Positions 1 to 12,860 are shown, counted from the first letter of the stretch. The stretch is DNA of 64,000 nucleotides from Telmatactis stephensoni (GCA_029948255.1 JALIZF010001014.1:62001-126000); one strand, 5' to 3'. Program-made: numbers and translations. The notes: generated by a model from the sequence alone, not told the origin.

Positions 1-445
1 TAGCTAGATTATGACAACGGAAACATATACTTTTCTTCGTTTATTTTTCGCAGATTAGATGAAAGAAAACTGCCGTTTATTTAATTAGTGTAGACGGAGG
101 GTAAAAAAATACATATCGAAAAGAATACGTATGAAACTGATCGATAAAAGCAGTTTTCGTACGAATGTGAAAATTAAAACAGCGCGATCACGGCACGGCA
201 CAGTTACGGCAGGAATTTCAAAGGTTTTTATAGACATCACGAATTCGAATGACACGATCACGGCACGGCGCGGTCTGTTTCACACTTATACGAAAACTAA
301 TCTAGTGGGCCCCTTGGTTAATGCCAATATAGAATCAATGTTTGGTATACCCTCTTTTCTTAACTGCGACTGCGTAGTAGAAAGCCAATAGAAAGCATGT
401 TGAGAGATGACATGGATCTCATTCAAGCTGTAAAATAATCCTACC
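1..445. other. downstream flank of cyclase copy A
   Basis: 3' flank with a repeated CGATCACGGCACGGC motif near 187 and 259. No gene recognised. Confidence 0.6.
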
Positions 446-3392
446 TTAAAACGGTTTTGCAGCTAACAACGTTTCTGGCGTACAAGCGGGTTGTCTAGCA
501 AGTTCTATGTCCTTACAAAAGATTTCTAGTACACCCCTGTCAAAAAATAAGTAAGAAAAGGTCATTTCTGTGGTCAACTCTAGCCCGCCGGTAATAAAAA
601 TTAAGCCAGAGTTAGCCGGAGACTAGAGGAAACTAGAACTAGTCTTTCTCCTTTCATTTCTAGCACAGAAAAGTTAACCCACGTTTAACTGGACAATAAT
701 TACAACGGATCCATGGACGAAAAGCCACCAGGACACCAGTGGCGTGTCTACTTGGCAAACTTACTTTGGATTTGTGATACATTTTGGTTCTATTCCGAGT
801 TTGTTCTTGATGTGTTCTCTCAGCTTTTTGATGGTCCCAGTATCACAATACTCACTAAAGAATATAATTAACAATGCTAAATTTAGAACATATCTTTTAT
901 TAAAAGTTAATTATATTGTCTTACATCCCTCCAACATTTATAGTTCATCATACAAGTCGTTAGAGTTCGGGGTGACAACGCGCGAGTCAACGATAAACTC
1001 GTTACGAGCCTAATGCAACCCTATTCCTTATATAACCAAAATTCTAGTATAAAAGATCACAATCCATAGAGATTGCGCATGCTTTTTTGTTATCGTTGTT
1101 GTGTGCGCGCTTTTTTTATCGTTGTCGGAGTGCTTCCGAAATTCAAGCGTAAGACTAGAAAAGCATGGATAACAACTTACAGTATAAAAATTTTACATCA
1201 ACTTTTTCTAAAAACAATGCAACTCTTAAATACCTGGTTGCCATCAAAATAGGAAAACTGAGATCATTAATGAAGACTGTACTGGAGTGTTTTTGACATA
1301 AAACATCAAATATTTAGATGGAATGTGTCACTCTAGTCGTCGACCAAGCGATTGCAAGTGCATATTTTCAAGTTGGCGTGACACTGACGGACATCCATGC
1401 AGTTTGACGCATGCGTAAAAAACTCTGGGCGCACTCGCACTTGTACTTCTAACTAAAGGTTCCTATTACCTCTTAAAGATTCATTACGTTAGAGTGTAAG
1501 GGAAAGCGGAGAAAAGACTGAAATATCTCTTAGAATACTATAGTACTTACAAGACAGGTCGACCAGGCTCATTGGCAACAATCACACGAAACTCGGTCAC
1601 CTTTTCTTTGGGAATGTTTGGCAGTTCGTCCTTGGCGAAAAATCTTTGAAAAATCATTTTGAAATAGTTATTATTTTTTATTCGCATAAAGGAGAGACCA
1701 TTGAGATCAACAAGGATTCAGCAGCAATACTTTACAACTGAATACTTTTCGAATTTTTATACATGTTCAAATATTCAAACTCTTTTGAGAAAACCAAGAC
1801 AATAGTGAAAACTAGCATAACAAAAGAAGCTATTGAAAAGGATTCTGGAAGTGTAGGTATGAAACGTCATGACGGAAACGCGCAAGCAGTAACGCCTGAC
1901 GCAGTAATCTAACGTTACGTACTGCTTACGCGTTTCTCGTGTAATGTTTGAAGTCCGACAAGGAAGACTTCACGAGGTTCCAAGTGCGTGCAATTAGTTC
2001 CTGTCCTCGACTGCGTCTCGTACTTGAACCAATTGCGGGGACTTGAAAGCCCGTGAAGCCAGAATTGAGGAATTTTGAACGACTTCAAATCCTCATTAAT
2101 TATTCGGGAGGCTTTGTCCAGATAATTACCTGTATATTACAATATATATTATCAACCAATATATAGTTACGTATGAATTGTTCATTATAAAACTTCCAAT
2201 GCATTCGTTACATTTTTTAATTTCTTCAGTCCTGTTCAAGTGAACTCCCCCACCGTATCAAATACGTATGGTCTCACGCTCCACGTTACTGATTGTCTTT
2301 GATCTTATGGTCCATGCATTAAGTTGCGTTACTTTACCCACAATTCGCCCGACTGAGCTTTACGAATACGTTTCATTTCGTTCCTACTTCTTTGAGTCAA
2401 CTAACACCGTAATCAAATACGTAAGCCTCACGCACCGCTATGTACTATTCCGTTAAGAAATTTAACGTTTTTCCCAACATACCGGCTTAGAGTGAGATAC
2501 ATTTCTGTATACGTTTCTGTAACCAATCGTATACGTTAACTTCACCACAATACTTACGTTCCATCATGATGAGCACAATTTGGTGGCTCCGTTCCAACAC
2601 CTCCATTTACCAGGTGACGAACGACACCAGCAGCTCGCTTAATTGGCAAACTAATGATATGAAGGACAAAGCAAGAGTAAGAGGAGTATATCAAAGATTT
2701 TTTTCGCCGTTATGTTCAAAAGTTAATTTTATTTCGAGTTGCTTTTTGAGACGCTTTTGAGCTGAATTGAAGGACGCCATTTTACCCTAAGTTGCAGTAA
2801 GGTACTTGTATTAACAATTGTAAACATCTGATTCTGATCTTTCTTTTGTTCATTTAGGTTGTTTCCTGCGTATTTTTACACTATTAATATTGAATCTTGA
2901 GATGAACTTTGAAAAGTGTCCCCGGCCCCTAAAACATGATCCACGACTCAACTCGACCGAGATTTACAGGACGGCAATAGGATTTTGAAGTAATGCACTG
3001 AAGACCAGGAAGAATTTGTTAATAAACTTATAATTACGTCGGGCGAAGAGATTCAATCAAAAGAAATTAAAATCTTTGTTCAAAATCTTACCACTTTGGA
3101 AGCAGCAGCCCAGAATATTTCCAAATGTTCTTGCGTTTTTCCTTGCTTTTTGCACTCGGGGCATTTCTTATTGTAGAGGATGCCATCAGGATTACTTCCT
3201 GTACCTCTCGGCTCTCCACACCAAATTAAATCAGATACGAGAAACCTACCCAGATAAATGAGTACAATCAGTTTGCAAAATGATATGTAATTGTATATAG
3301 TGAATGGGGTTCCTGTGGAATGCTGGACCATGGTGTTTGTCAGACAGCATAAGCTTTGCGCGTTTGCGCTGACTTTAAGTCGGTTGTTTAAG

Positions 3393-3569
3393 CTGGGGCG
3401 GATCCAGGATTATCTTCAGGAGGGGGTGCACCATCTTCAGGAAGGGGTGCACCATCATATAAATTGGAAACTCCCGAGAGGATAGTTTGGAAAATATTGA
3501 GAAAAAGGACTTAAAGTCGTCTCAGGAGAGCGTACGCACCCTCTGCCTCCTCTCCTAAATCCGCCTCTG
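3393..3569. mobile_element. hAT-like MITE, intron 2 of cyclase copy A
   Basis: Imperfect termini GGGGCGGATCCAGGA and TCCTAAATCCGCCTC, with an imperfect 8-bp flank pair (TGTTTAAG / TGTTTAGG). Internal AGGGGGTGCACCATC repeat. The GGGGCGGATCCAG end style is common in hAT elements. Confidence 0.6.
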
Positions 3570-4044
3570 TTTAGGTAAACGTTTTGCCTTAGCTTGTAGT
3601 TTAGAGATATAAACGAGTAAAACCACAGCCAAAAGTTAACAGAGTGATTTATTATATAATCACGATTAAAACTGATTTTGAGACAAGAAAGTAATTTTAT
3701 AGAATTCACTGAAGTGGTCATTGATGCATATGATCAAAAGAAAAACGAGAGAAATTTTGAAGAGCTAGGATATACGAGGAACTGGCCATGATTAAAGATG
3801 ATGACGTAACAAAATGGTTTACCCTGGAAGTGTATCAGCCAATACGACAGCCTTTTTAGATCCTTTATGTTGAGATAGTTGTAGGGATAAGGCTTGATGC
3901 TTTGACCAAAACGTAAGCTAAAATACACACACATGCAAAAAAATTACAGTAAAATTAGAAAGGAAAAGAAAAGAATGAATGAAAAAAAGAAAAAAGGAAG
4001 GAAAAAGAAGATAAACAACAACAAATAAGATAAGCAACATTATT

Positions 4045-4340
4045 GTGCGACGCGCCTAACCGCGGCCACCCAGTGATTTTTTTTACAAGTTAGCCAATCA
4101 GTGAACGAGAATTTGTGTATTGTCACGTTGAGGTCAAAGTCGTGTCATGCAACAAAGATTTTATTTATATTTGCAACAGAAACGACCAAAAACATGCCAA
4201 GTTGAAATATTTTGGCGAGATTTCTTCTCAAAATTCGAACCTTTACCTCAGCAATATTGATTTTAGTCTCTTTTTTGGCCTAATTGAACGTCTTATTGCA
4301 AAAAAGAATATTTGGGTGGCCACGGTTAGGTGCGTCGCAC
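4045..4340. mobile_element. MITE with GTGCGACGC ends, intron 1 of cyclase copy A
   Basis: Inverted termini GTGCGACGCGCCTAACCGCG (4045) and its near complement ending 4340; 296 bp, non-coding. No clear target duplication. Confidence 0.72.
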
Positions 4341-4413
4341 TGTTAAAAAACCAAGTTAAAGAAAAAAAAAAAAAAAACCCCGAAATAAGTCAAATTAATA
4401 ACACCATAATCTA

Positions 4414-4488
4414 GTCTCCCTCGCAACCGTGTTTAGCCTCGTCATTGCGTGGCGAGGCTAAACACGTACGGCTGAGAGGGAGACTAAC
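4414..4488. repeat. 75-bp hairpin
   Basis: TAGTCTCCCTC...GTGTTTAGCCTCG and CGAGGCTAAACAC...GAGGGAGACTA pair around a short loop. Probably a tiny foldback element. Confidence 0.65.
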
Positions 4489-4532
4489 CATAATCGAAAG
4501 CAAAATAAAGGGAATGTAACCAAACAGAAAGA

Positions 4533-5045
4533 ATTGCCCTATCGCATAATGACGTCACACCAAAACATTCTATTGTTTTGACGCTAAGGACTATTGTCGC
4601 CAGAGGGGATCAGAGTGATTGTATATCAAATAAAATGCAGATCAGCAATCACTGATACATGATATATAGCTATTTCAATTAACGTTGTCGCTGAAAAAAG
4701 CCTAAAGCCTAAAGCCTTTCAAATATCTTTTGTGTACGAACAAACTTATGTCGGCTATCTGAGAAATTAAGGAATATGTGTCCAAGTTGTAGAATTTGCA
4801 AGCATACAGTGAGTTTCTTATTGTAATGATGAAACGGTGATAAAAATTTTTCATTATTCCTCTCTCAAAGCTTTAGGCTTTAGGCTTTTTTCAGCGACAA
4901 CGTTAATTGAATTAGCTATATATCAAAACTCGATACATTGAAATTCTACTTCGAAAAGGAATATTAATAGGTCCCAATATCCACTGCTTCTGAGCATCTA
5001 TCCCCAATGTAAACAAACTGTGACGTCATTATGCGATAGGGCAAT
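4533..5045. mobile_element. MITE with ATTGCCCTATCGCATAATG ends, intron 1 of cyclase copy A
   Basis: 513 bp; 26-bp termini followed by a second inverted pair containing the doubled CCTAAAG motif and TTAACGTTGTCGCTGAA. Non-coding. Confidence 0.8.
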
Positions 5046-5455
5046 TATACCAAACACAACAAAAGCCATAAAGAATAAACAACAGAAGAAAATAAGAGCA
5101 ATCACATGCACAATCTACCCTGTCCCTGATCTCAGACGTGCCTCCTTCTTGTAAGAACGGCATGTAATCTTCCCGAGTTACAGTGCAAGCATCTTTGAAC
5201 GCAAATGCCCCAGTAAATTTTTGCCATTTTTTCACGCAGTACTCCCTTGTTGCCGGCTCATCAACTGGTGCATCGTCCACCAAATTCAGGGATCGATATT
5301 GGTCGAAATATTGAAGGCATCGATTGTTGAAAATCTTCTTTAGATTTGGTGTAGGAGTAAAGTAGTCAGCTTGAGTTGGCCTTGTGCATGTAGGCTAACA
5401 GAAATGCAATACAGGCCATTGTACTGATATAGAGTGATGAGAAATCGAAGGCCAT

Positions 5456-6204
5456 GTTCACTAGCAGTTCAGAAAAATGTGTTCAATGATTTTGCTATTG
5501 CTATACTTTTAGCCAAAATTCATTGAATGGGGAATTGAAACTAAAGTACTGTCAATTCGAGAAATAAATTGAGTCATAGTATACAAATTACTGGGTAAAA
5601 TAAGCAAAAAAAAAAAAAGGTAAAGATCCCGTCAATTCCTATTTACATAGTAATACATTCCCATTCGGAGTACCCACTCACAATCACACTCGGGTGTATA
5701 CTAAGACACGGGAAGTGACTGCCCTGAGAGAGGACCGACGGCTTCCGGGTTCGTGGAAATCATCGCTGCGTCATCCGCGCGTTTCCCGAAATGAAGAGAT
5801 CTAGAATGTTTGACTTTTGAAGCCATAATTATTCTAAACACGACCCTATATGATTACGTAACTAGTGATCCCTGGGGGTCCCTTGCACGGGGGTATTAAC
5901 TGGTGTTCGTTCGCAATATATTACCACATTGAGAATATGTACGGTATTTTTACATGCTGTGAAATGTATATGTGATGCATGTAAATATCCTGTAAAATCA
6001 AACATGAACATGTTCTTCCTGGAAGCATATAAATTGCCAAATCAAAGTACTATTATTATTTAAATAGTAATTCATCTTGTTTCCAGGTTTTTGATGCCCG
6101 AGCGCGCGATTTGAAAACATTTATACAAGTACAACATTTTCATCGATTTTCATTTTTCTTCCTTATTGCCGGCCTCTCTCTCCCTTCTTCTGATTTTGCA
6201 AAAC
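5456..6204. other. upstream flank of cyclase copy A
   Basis: AT-rich, no gene or clear element recognised. Confidence 0.6.
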
Positions 6205-6418
6205 AGATACAACAAAAATAATAAAACAAACAAGCCAAACAAACAAAAAAACAAAAACATAAAAACAAAAATAAACAAAAAAAACAAAACAAAAAAAAAC
6301 AAAAAACAAAAACAAAAAACAAAAAAACAAAAAACAAAAAACAAAACAAACAAACAAACAACAAAAACAAAACAAACAAACAAACAAACAAACAAACAAA
6401 CAAACAAACAAAAAACAA
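6205..6418. repeat. CAAA microsatellite
   Basis: About 210 bp of CAAA/CAAAAA variants; apparent Phe/Cys/Val-rich frames on the minus strand are composition artefacts. Confidence 0.93.
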
Positions 6419-7079
6419 GCAAACAGACCTTACGTATACACACAAACCTCTTACTGTACTAGTGTCGTTGATGTCAAATCACTAAGTACGTTGTTAATCC
6501 TTGGTCCTTCTGATCTCGAGGTACGATCTAAACTGCCAGATATATTTCTGGCATTTGTTGGCATACCTGTAAGAATATCTAAGCAAGCCTGGCAAGCTAC
6601 TGTTTTGATTGATGGGTCTTGTTGTACAGCGCTTTTTACTCCATTAGCAACAAAATACTTTTCATTTTGTAAGAAATTATCAGCAAAAAACTGAGTATGA
6701 ATGATAATTTTTAACGTTTTTCTTTGCCAATGCCTTTTTTTACTTTTTTCCAGTTATTCGAGGAATGGTGGCGAAGGCGTGGTTGAAGTACCTCGCACAC
6801 CAGGTGTTAGTAATGTATTCTAGCGGGTAACAATTTCAAGCTAGATCAGCTAGATTAATTAACCTTACAATAGTGCAAAGAAAGAAAAAGAGAACTTTTT
6901 GCCCTAAATTCATTTTTCTTTTTCTTTTCATAGGAAGCTTGTATACTACTTAAATTACGAAGTTCATCAGATCATCTCTCTTGACTGTATATAAACGTTC
7001 TCATGCTTACAAATGCGCCATTTTTATCGACAATTAAGTTCTATCGTTGTAATTGAGTTTAGTTTTAATTGGGCGAACA

Positions 7080-7310
7080 CGAGAGTCAGAGCGTAGTTTC
7101 ACAGCTCTCGAGTGTTCTCCCAACATCACAAATGTTTTGATCAGGCTATCAAGCACAGAAAAACAGTACGTTTTTAACTTCTTTTATAAAATAACAAGCA
7201 CACAAGTTTACGAAAAATTCGAAAAAAGTGACATGAGCGTGTTTGATACTCTCATCCAACATGTCTTTGTGGCCAATCACAGCGCGCGTTATATAACAGT
7301 TATTTTATAA
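7080..7310 (-). repeat. fragment of the repeat family flanking the recombinase-like gene
   Basis: Contains TCGAGTGTTCTCCCAACATC (compare 56,400s) and AATCACAGCGCGCGTTATATAA, the complement of sequence just before 55195. A rearranged partial copy without the coding frame. Confidence 0.45.
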
Positions 7311-7742
7311 TTGCCAATTGCTAGATTAATTTTCATTTGCGCGTATAAGGAATAAATATGACTATTTAGTTTGTACTAGTTGGATAAAGAATAATAGAAA
7401 ACAATGGAGTTAGAGTCTATAACTAATTAATTAGTTTGGCAATTTTTTCACATGCGAAAAAAATCACTCTAAAATAAACTAGTTTTGCGGTTGCTGTTGT
7501 TTTCTTCGATAGCTTTTTGCAAATTACATTTGATTGAAGAATTTAGTTAAAATGACATTTTTAAGTCCCAAAATCCCCCTCAGCTCAATGTTATTGTCCA
7601 ACGAGAATCAGACCTGGTGTATTGACATCCCTCTGAAGCAACATGGGTAACTTTTAGTGAATTAAGACATTAAGGGTGTAATACTGACATATAAAAATGG
7701 CCTGTTGCTAGGGAAATTTGAAAATTCTAATATAAAAATTAG

Positions 7743-8740
7743 GTACTACCTAATAGCGGAGCTCCCATTTAAATATAAAAATAATTTTAAATACTTTGTT
7801 TTATTTTTTGACGTTTTTGATTTAAATGAATTGGGCTTCCTGTGGTAATAGGCAAACAAAGATTGCATTTTGTTGTAAAAGTCGAAATAAAGATTATAGG
7901 TCAAGCTTTATTTCTTGCCCTTCAGTCTCCTGAAAATTATAAGGCTTTCAGCCTCAGTCACCATAGTGATGCTTATTCAGATTCAGTCAGATTTTATAAT
8001 TGACTTTGAAGTAGTGGTTCATAATTCTCAGAAATAGAATGCAAAAATCCCTCAAACGTAACTGATTTCATTCACATAAATACTGTTCAACCTGATTTCA
8101 ACATCCTTCAATTAAACAATTAAACATTGCAGAACATTATATTTAGATTTTTCTGTCTTGACAGTATTGTGGCATCTGGTTTTTGTACTATGTAGAATAG
8201 AATGACACAGATAAATAGTTGTCTTAGGTTCCACTAATTATGACTTTAGATGAAATTGTAAAACAACTCAAAACAACTACTACCTAAAAGCAGAGCTCCA
8301 ATTTCAATTTCAATATTTTTATGTTCTTGATTCAAATGAATTGGATTTCCTGTGGTAATTGTAAAAGCATTTTTAAAATAAGTTTTGGTTTTGGTTTGTA
8401 TAGTGGGCTTGTAAGCTCAGTGACCTTTATTACAGTGAATTTTAATATTCAGATTCACTGTCAGATTTCATAACTGACTTTGTAGTGGTTCATAATTTTC
8501 AGAAATATAAAGCAAAATCTCCAAACCCTTTTTTAAATTGATACAAGTAATTAAACCTTTTCAACATCCTGAATATTACAGAACAACATATCTTCATGTG
8601 TCTCAGTCTTTACTATATTAAATTTGTGACGTATCTTGTTTTTTTTTGTGGTTGTTGTTGTTGTTTTGTTATTTAATGTGGAATAGAATGACACACTAGC
8701 TAGGTGAATACTTGTCTCCCATTTGTCTCTTCCAGATTAC
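7743..8740. repeat. diverged tandem duplication, unit about 0.5 kb
   Basis: Units 7743-8275 and 8276-8740 share ordered blocks: CTACCTAAnAGCnGAGCTCC, AAATGAATTGGnnTTCCTGT, GTGGTTCATAATTnTCAGAAAT, TTACAGAACA-like and AATAGAATGACACA. Non-coding; probably an old transposon pair. Confidence 0.7.
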
Positions 8741-9077
8741 ACTGATAATACATTTTTAAGTGACTATAAAAACAGCCACTCGACATTACAAGAAAACAAG
8801 GAATTAAGCATTTTCAGTCTGCATTTAAGGTCTCGTAGGGTTCACTGACAAAGCATGCAAAATTCCTTCTTTTATTCCTGTCAATTTTTTTCATTAAATT
8901 CCAGACCCAAACTTGAGCTGTATTTACACATTAGTGGGATTGAAATAAGTTCAAAATCATTTTTTTACTTATTTTATTATTATTAGAACTAGTGCAAAAA
9001 GTTCACCGTAAAACAAATGTCGTTGTACATTTTATATAATGTACTTGATCGAGTGTTTGTTTAAACTTGGCCACAGT

Positions 9078-9482
9078 TCAACGTGCATAAAAGTTTATTT
9101 TTTTAAAGACATCAATCCCAAATAAAAGATAAAAGATCAAATATAGGTACAAGAGACGTTTTGACATCATTTTCTGGCCAAGGTCTTTACCTTGAAGTGC
9201 TTTCCTAATTGTTGTCTTTAGAAGCATAGTCCTAGATCCTTGTTTCACGCTCAATGCAGATGATTCTTGATTTCCAACTTTGGCTAGATTTTTAAGCAGC
9301 TTTACTGAAGGCATCTTCACGAAACGAAGAATACACGACCTCGATGACTCGTTCATTATGAGAAGTTTTTTGAAGCTACAAATCCAACTAAAAAGTCGTC
9401 CAACTTTGAAAATGCTCTCTGTGTCCTTCGTCTTTCGAGCAGTTTTTGAAATGACACCGGGCCCGAAAAAATTCAAATGCAC
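9078..9482 (-). other. unassigned open frame of about 134 codons
   Basis: Open on the minus strand without an early ATG; predicted product is Lys/Leu/Ser-rich and helical in look. I do not recognise it and see no splice partners. It may be a transposon fragment. Confidence 0.2.
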
Positions 9483-9730
9483 GTTGTTTTTCGCTTTAAC
9501 CTGTCAAGATTGGCACAGATTAATGATCATGAAAATCGCTAAATTTTTACGAGGTTTCTAGAGTAATATTTTTAAGTTTTGCAAGTTAAAACTGCAAGGA
9601 AACTGTAAATTGGCCAGCGGTTACCCCTGTGGGATGTACAGGGACGTACGTACGGACACTGGGCTTCCTGTGTCGGTCCATGAAAAATCAACTCGATGGG
9701 TTACCATTTTTTCTTAGGTATGGTGCTCCG

Positions 9731-9760
9731 CTCGCGCGGGCCTTCGGCCCGCGCGGGAGC
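9731..9760. other. GC-rich hairpin
   Basis: CTCGCGCGGGCC and GGCCCGCGCGGG around a TTC loop in an AT-rich context, beside CTCCGC/GAGCTCCGC arms. Looks like a subterminal stem-loop of a transposon remnant that starts upstream (GGGACGTACGTACGG). Confidence 0.5.
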
Positions 9761-9785
9761 TCCGCTATAAAATGCCACCAAATTG

Positions 9786-10895
9786 TAGCCTGCGTAGCGG
9801 CCCTGGGGAGGGGAAGGGAGAGGGAAAAGGGGAAAGAGGGGAGGGGGAGGGGGACTGGGGAGGAGGGGAAAGGGAGGGAGGGCCTGCAACGAAGGCCCTA
9901 GGTTTTACCAAACGCCCCCTAATTAAAAATTCATAACGCTGCTTGTGTCAAACTAGATCTGTCAAAATTAACCAATCACATTTGATGAATCAAAAAGTGC
10001 ACGACTTCCGTTTCTTGTTAAAATATCAAAATACTGCCCATGTTGTCTACATTGGAAAGCAATGAATGAGGATTTTACCGCGAAGAAAAATAATAATCGA
10101 GGTTGAAAATCAATTGAGAATAACGTGAACGAAGTGTGCCGAATATGTAATGTGAGTTTAAGAGTTAAGTATGATTCCCTCAAGTCCTACATTAATCTTT
10201 TCAAATTTACGGAAAGACGGCTACAACGGAGTGATTGCGAACTCTCTCCTTGACATTGGAATAGTTTTAGAAGATCGTAAAGATTCGTCAAAAGTGGTTT
10301 GTAAACCCTGTGGGAGGAAGATCTCTTTTCTGTGTGAGACTTACAACTATGTTTTGAAGAGTACAACGCCTTCTGACAGTCCTGAAGCCACGAATATCCA
10401 GAAGGTCCAGAAGAGAAAATCGTCCGATGTGTTAACTCCAGAACGAAGAAGCCCGGCTAATCGCAAAGCTGCAAGACTGAAATCTCCTGCCGGAAAACAT
10501 GGCCAGAGTCGAAAATCTTTATTTCCTTCATCCATGAAAAATCCAGAAGTCAACAGCGATCAAGTTAACTCGAATTTGAACATTGACGATCTAGATAATT
10601 CTCAAGGTTGTGCTATCAAAGTTTTAATCGTTTATCCATGTGGAAATGTGGTAGTTAAGAGCAAAGACTGCATTGCATCTTTCGTCACGGATTAGATTTC
10701 AGCCAATGAGATTTCGCCTTATCACCCTCGACCAATAGGAATTTAGCGTCCGTTTGCTGGACGTAAAATAACGTAAAAACTAGGGCCTTCGTTGCAGGCC
10801 CTCCCTCTCTTTCCCCTCCTCCCCAGTCCCCCTCCCCCTCCCCTCCTTCCCCTTTTCCCTCTCCCTTCCCCTCCCCAGGGCCGCTACGCAGGCTA
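9786..10895 (+). mobile_element. 1.11-kb TIR transposon with 8-bp TSD and zinc-finger-like remnant ORF
   Basis: Terminal inverted repeats of about 120 bp (9786-9907, 10773-10895) starting TAGCCTGCGTAGCGGCCC and rich in GGGGAGGGG, flanked by perfect 8-bp duplications CCAAATTG (9778-9785, 10896-10903). Eight-base duplications fit hAT or P superfamilies. It carries the 174-codon frame at 10171-10695. Confidence 0.85.
10171..10695 (+). pseudogene. transposon-borne Cys-motif protein, frameshifted
   Basis: 174 codons from ATG at 10171, with C-x2-C in VVCKPCGRK near residue 46, then a basic Ser/Pro-rich tail. A companion C-x2-C (EVCRICNVS) lies just upstream at 10134-10160 in a different frame that stops near 10250. 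The paired knuckles recall ZAD-like DNA-binding domains and suggest a frameshift between them. No transposase catalytic domain is present. Function unknown; the domain analogy is weak. Confidence 0.45.
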
Positions 10896-10903
10896 CCAAA
10901 TTG

Positions 10904-12125
10904 TCATATCGCTTTTATATTTTGTAGTTTGTCTTCCCTGAGGAAACTTTCGCATTTTATGACGCCATTATATTGCATGACGTCATCAAAAAGAAAAAAA
11001 CACAAGAGGCTGTAAAGAATATCAATATTGAAAAAATCACTTCGTTCTGATGAAATCCGCCAAAGATTATAGCTTTTTAAAGAAACCGGAAGTAAAGTGT
11101 CCCGCGCATGCGCAATAAGAACGAAAATTAGTCCTTTTTGTCAGGTGCGCGTCAAATGATTCCCGCTAAAAACGCGCGCGCGCGTGTGCCTATTCAATTT
11201 TGCCGGCCAAAAGAAGACAATTAATATTTTGCATAGCAACCGTTGTACAGCAACGATATATGTCAGTACACCCTTAAGGTGTGGCATTATCACTGTAAAA
11301 ATCGGTACCGTCTCAAGAAGTTATGTCCAAGATTGTAGCGTACCGTCGTATTGATTCGGATTTGAGTGTACGTGGACAGCCATCGTTACAAGCCTTTTAA
11401 TTAGTTCGCCTCGCAGGCATCTCCTTTACTCCTCCTTCTGTGGTTTGGGATTCCTTTGTACTCCTTGCTTGCAAAGGCCACTTGGGTAATTTTGCACACC
11501 TGCATGCTCGGTCTACGACAGGTGGCCCAGTAATGAACCTATGTAATAAAGATTTGAAGTTAATAATATTGCTTCTTATTAACCGAAAGTGCGGTTATTA
11601 TGGAAAAAATATATATCAGACCAATGTCTTGACAGTTCGGACCAAGCCCGTAGAGTTTTAATTGATAAAGAAAGTACATTTCAGTCGAAGCTGAATTTGC
11701 ATTGGCTTCTTACGCGTAGAATCAACTAACAAACTTGTATGACTGAATTGTCCAAATTTAAAAATTGTTTAAAGTACTTAACTTTACTGACGTTTTAAGC
11801 CTTCAAACTTGCCTCGAAATTGTTCTTGAATTAGGAAATCAGTTTTGATTATCATCCAGCACAAGAAATACCGTAAAATCCATAAACAGACCGCGTCATT
11901 GACGTAACTTCTTGACTTTGCAAAGAACCCTTATGCACTTAGAAATGTTCACGGAAATTTATTCTTTTATTTACTTTTTCCATTGTTTATTTTGATGAAA
12001 TCATTCTTACTGTTGCTGGACTTTGATTGGTTCTCCTATTTCCCCAAGGGTTTGGGACAGTCATATTAGCATCACAATGAAACTTCGCCGAATAGACTAC
12101 CCCGATTAGACATTAAAATTATTAA
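10904..12125. other. intergenic, no gene recognised
   Basis: AT-rich non-coding DNA with a short CG-alternating patch near 11,175; nothing further supported. The same holds for 6419-7079, 7311-7742, 8741-9077, 12408-12860 and 16186-16666, apart from sites listed separately. Confidence 0.6.
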
Positions 12126-12330
12126 GTGTCTAGGTAGCGCAGCGGTCTAAGGTGATATCTAAAGATATGGATTAGGGTCCGGATATCGTCTCCCTCCCTG
12201 GCCTTCGGGCTAAGACAACTGTAATATGTAGCACCGGGATAGCGTGGATGGGGCCGAAATCTTCATCCGTAACGTAAGTCGATTCGATGTCTCAGCTTCT
12301 ATGAATGTCTCGGGAGAATCGTCCCAAATT
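12126..12330 (+). mobile_element. possible decayed tRNA-derived SINE
   Basis: TAGCGCAGCGGTCTAAGG at 12133 resembles a Pol III A box; the expected B box is decayed (GGGTCCGGATATCG). A body with GAGAATCGTCCC and T-rich sequence follows. Confidence 0.35.
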
Positions 12331-12388
12331 TCATTTTTAGTTTTTCCTATTTTTTAAAAGTATCTAGTTATTCTTTCTCCATTTCCGA

Positions 12389-12407
12389 GGGGGGGGGGGG
12401 GGGGGGG
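12389..12407. repeat. poly-G run
   Basis: Uninterrupted run of about 18 G, possibly length-uncertain. Confidence 0.9.
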
Positions 12408-12860
12408 TGGCAATTTAAGGGTTACCGATCCGAGCCCTATGTAGGTCGGAATGTATTTTTCTTTTTTTTCCAGTTTTTCCATTCCTTTTTACTCTCTTTT
12501 TTCTTTTTCGGTTTCTTGATACTTAGATCTTTGCATTTTCTGTAATTTTTGATTTATTGTATTTTTTTGTAATCTGTTCTAATATAAATATCAAATTGCA
12601 TCATAATCAAATTATTCATATTTTGGTACTTTTTAGAAGAAAGGACGAAGCATCAGCAAGAGCAGCTTTGGTCTGCTTAATTGTAGTGTAAACAAAGAGA
12701 AGAGGCGGTGACACGTTTAAAAGGCTATTAATAATATCCGACTCATCTTTGCTTGTCGTCCACTGACTCTAAGGTCTATCAGGGACTACAGAACAAGTTT
12801 TAAGTTGGTGGGTCTAAAACAATTCAGGTTTATCGCTCATACAAGGCCCACTATATCCCA

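Larger units (their letters stand above)
446..5455 (-). pseudogene. ADP-ribosyl cyclase copy A (CD38/Aplysia cyclase family), seven exons, probably disabled
   Basis: Minus-strand exons: 5119-5455, 3823-3917, 3092-3245, 2558-2637, 1551-1643, 765-854, 446-536 (stop TAA 446-448), all with GT-AG borders and phases matching copies B and C. The family converts NAD to cyclic ADP-ribose, a calcium-releasing messenger. Seen: the FWSK tryptophan in exon 2, LADTLPG, LIWCGEP, IFW in exon 3, and catalytic E in KDELPN of exon 5. Damage: exon 1 is 337 nt instead of 336; one extra base just after the signal-peptide core shifts the ATG frame into a stop, while the downstream frame has a TAG just upstream. Exon 4 has 4 extra bases after TTTGCCAA; splicing at the ancestral site meets TAA, although a later AG at 2638-2639 would restore frame with loss of three residues. 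The first mature Cys is Tyr, leaving an odd count of 11. I infer a pseudogene; sequencing error or alternative splicing are the alternatives. Confidence 0.8.

Noticed and set aside
9280..9561. Plus-strand frame of 93 codons
   Set aside because: Overlaps an equally unsupported minus-strand frame; no recognisable motif.
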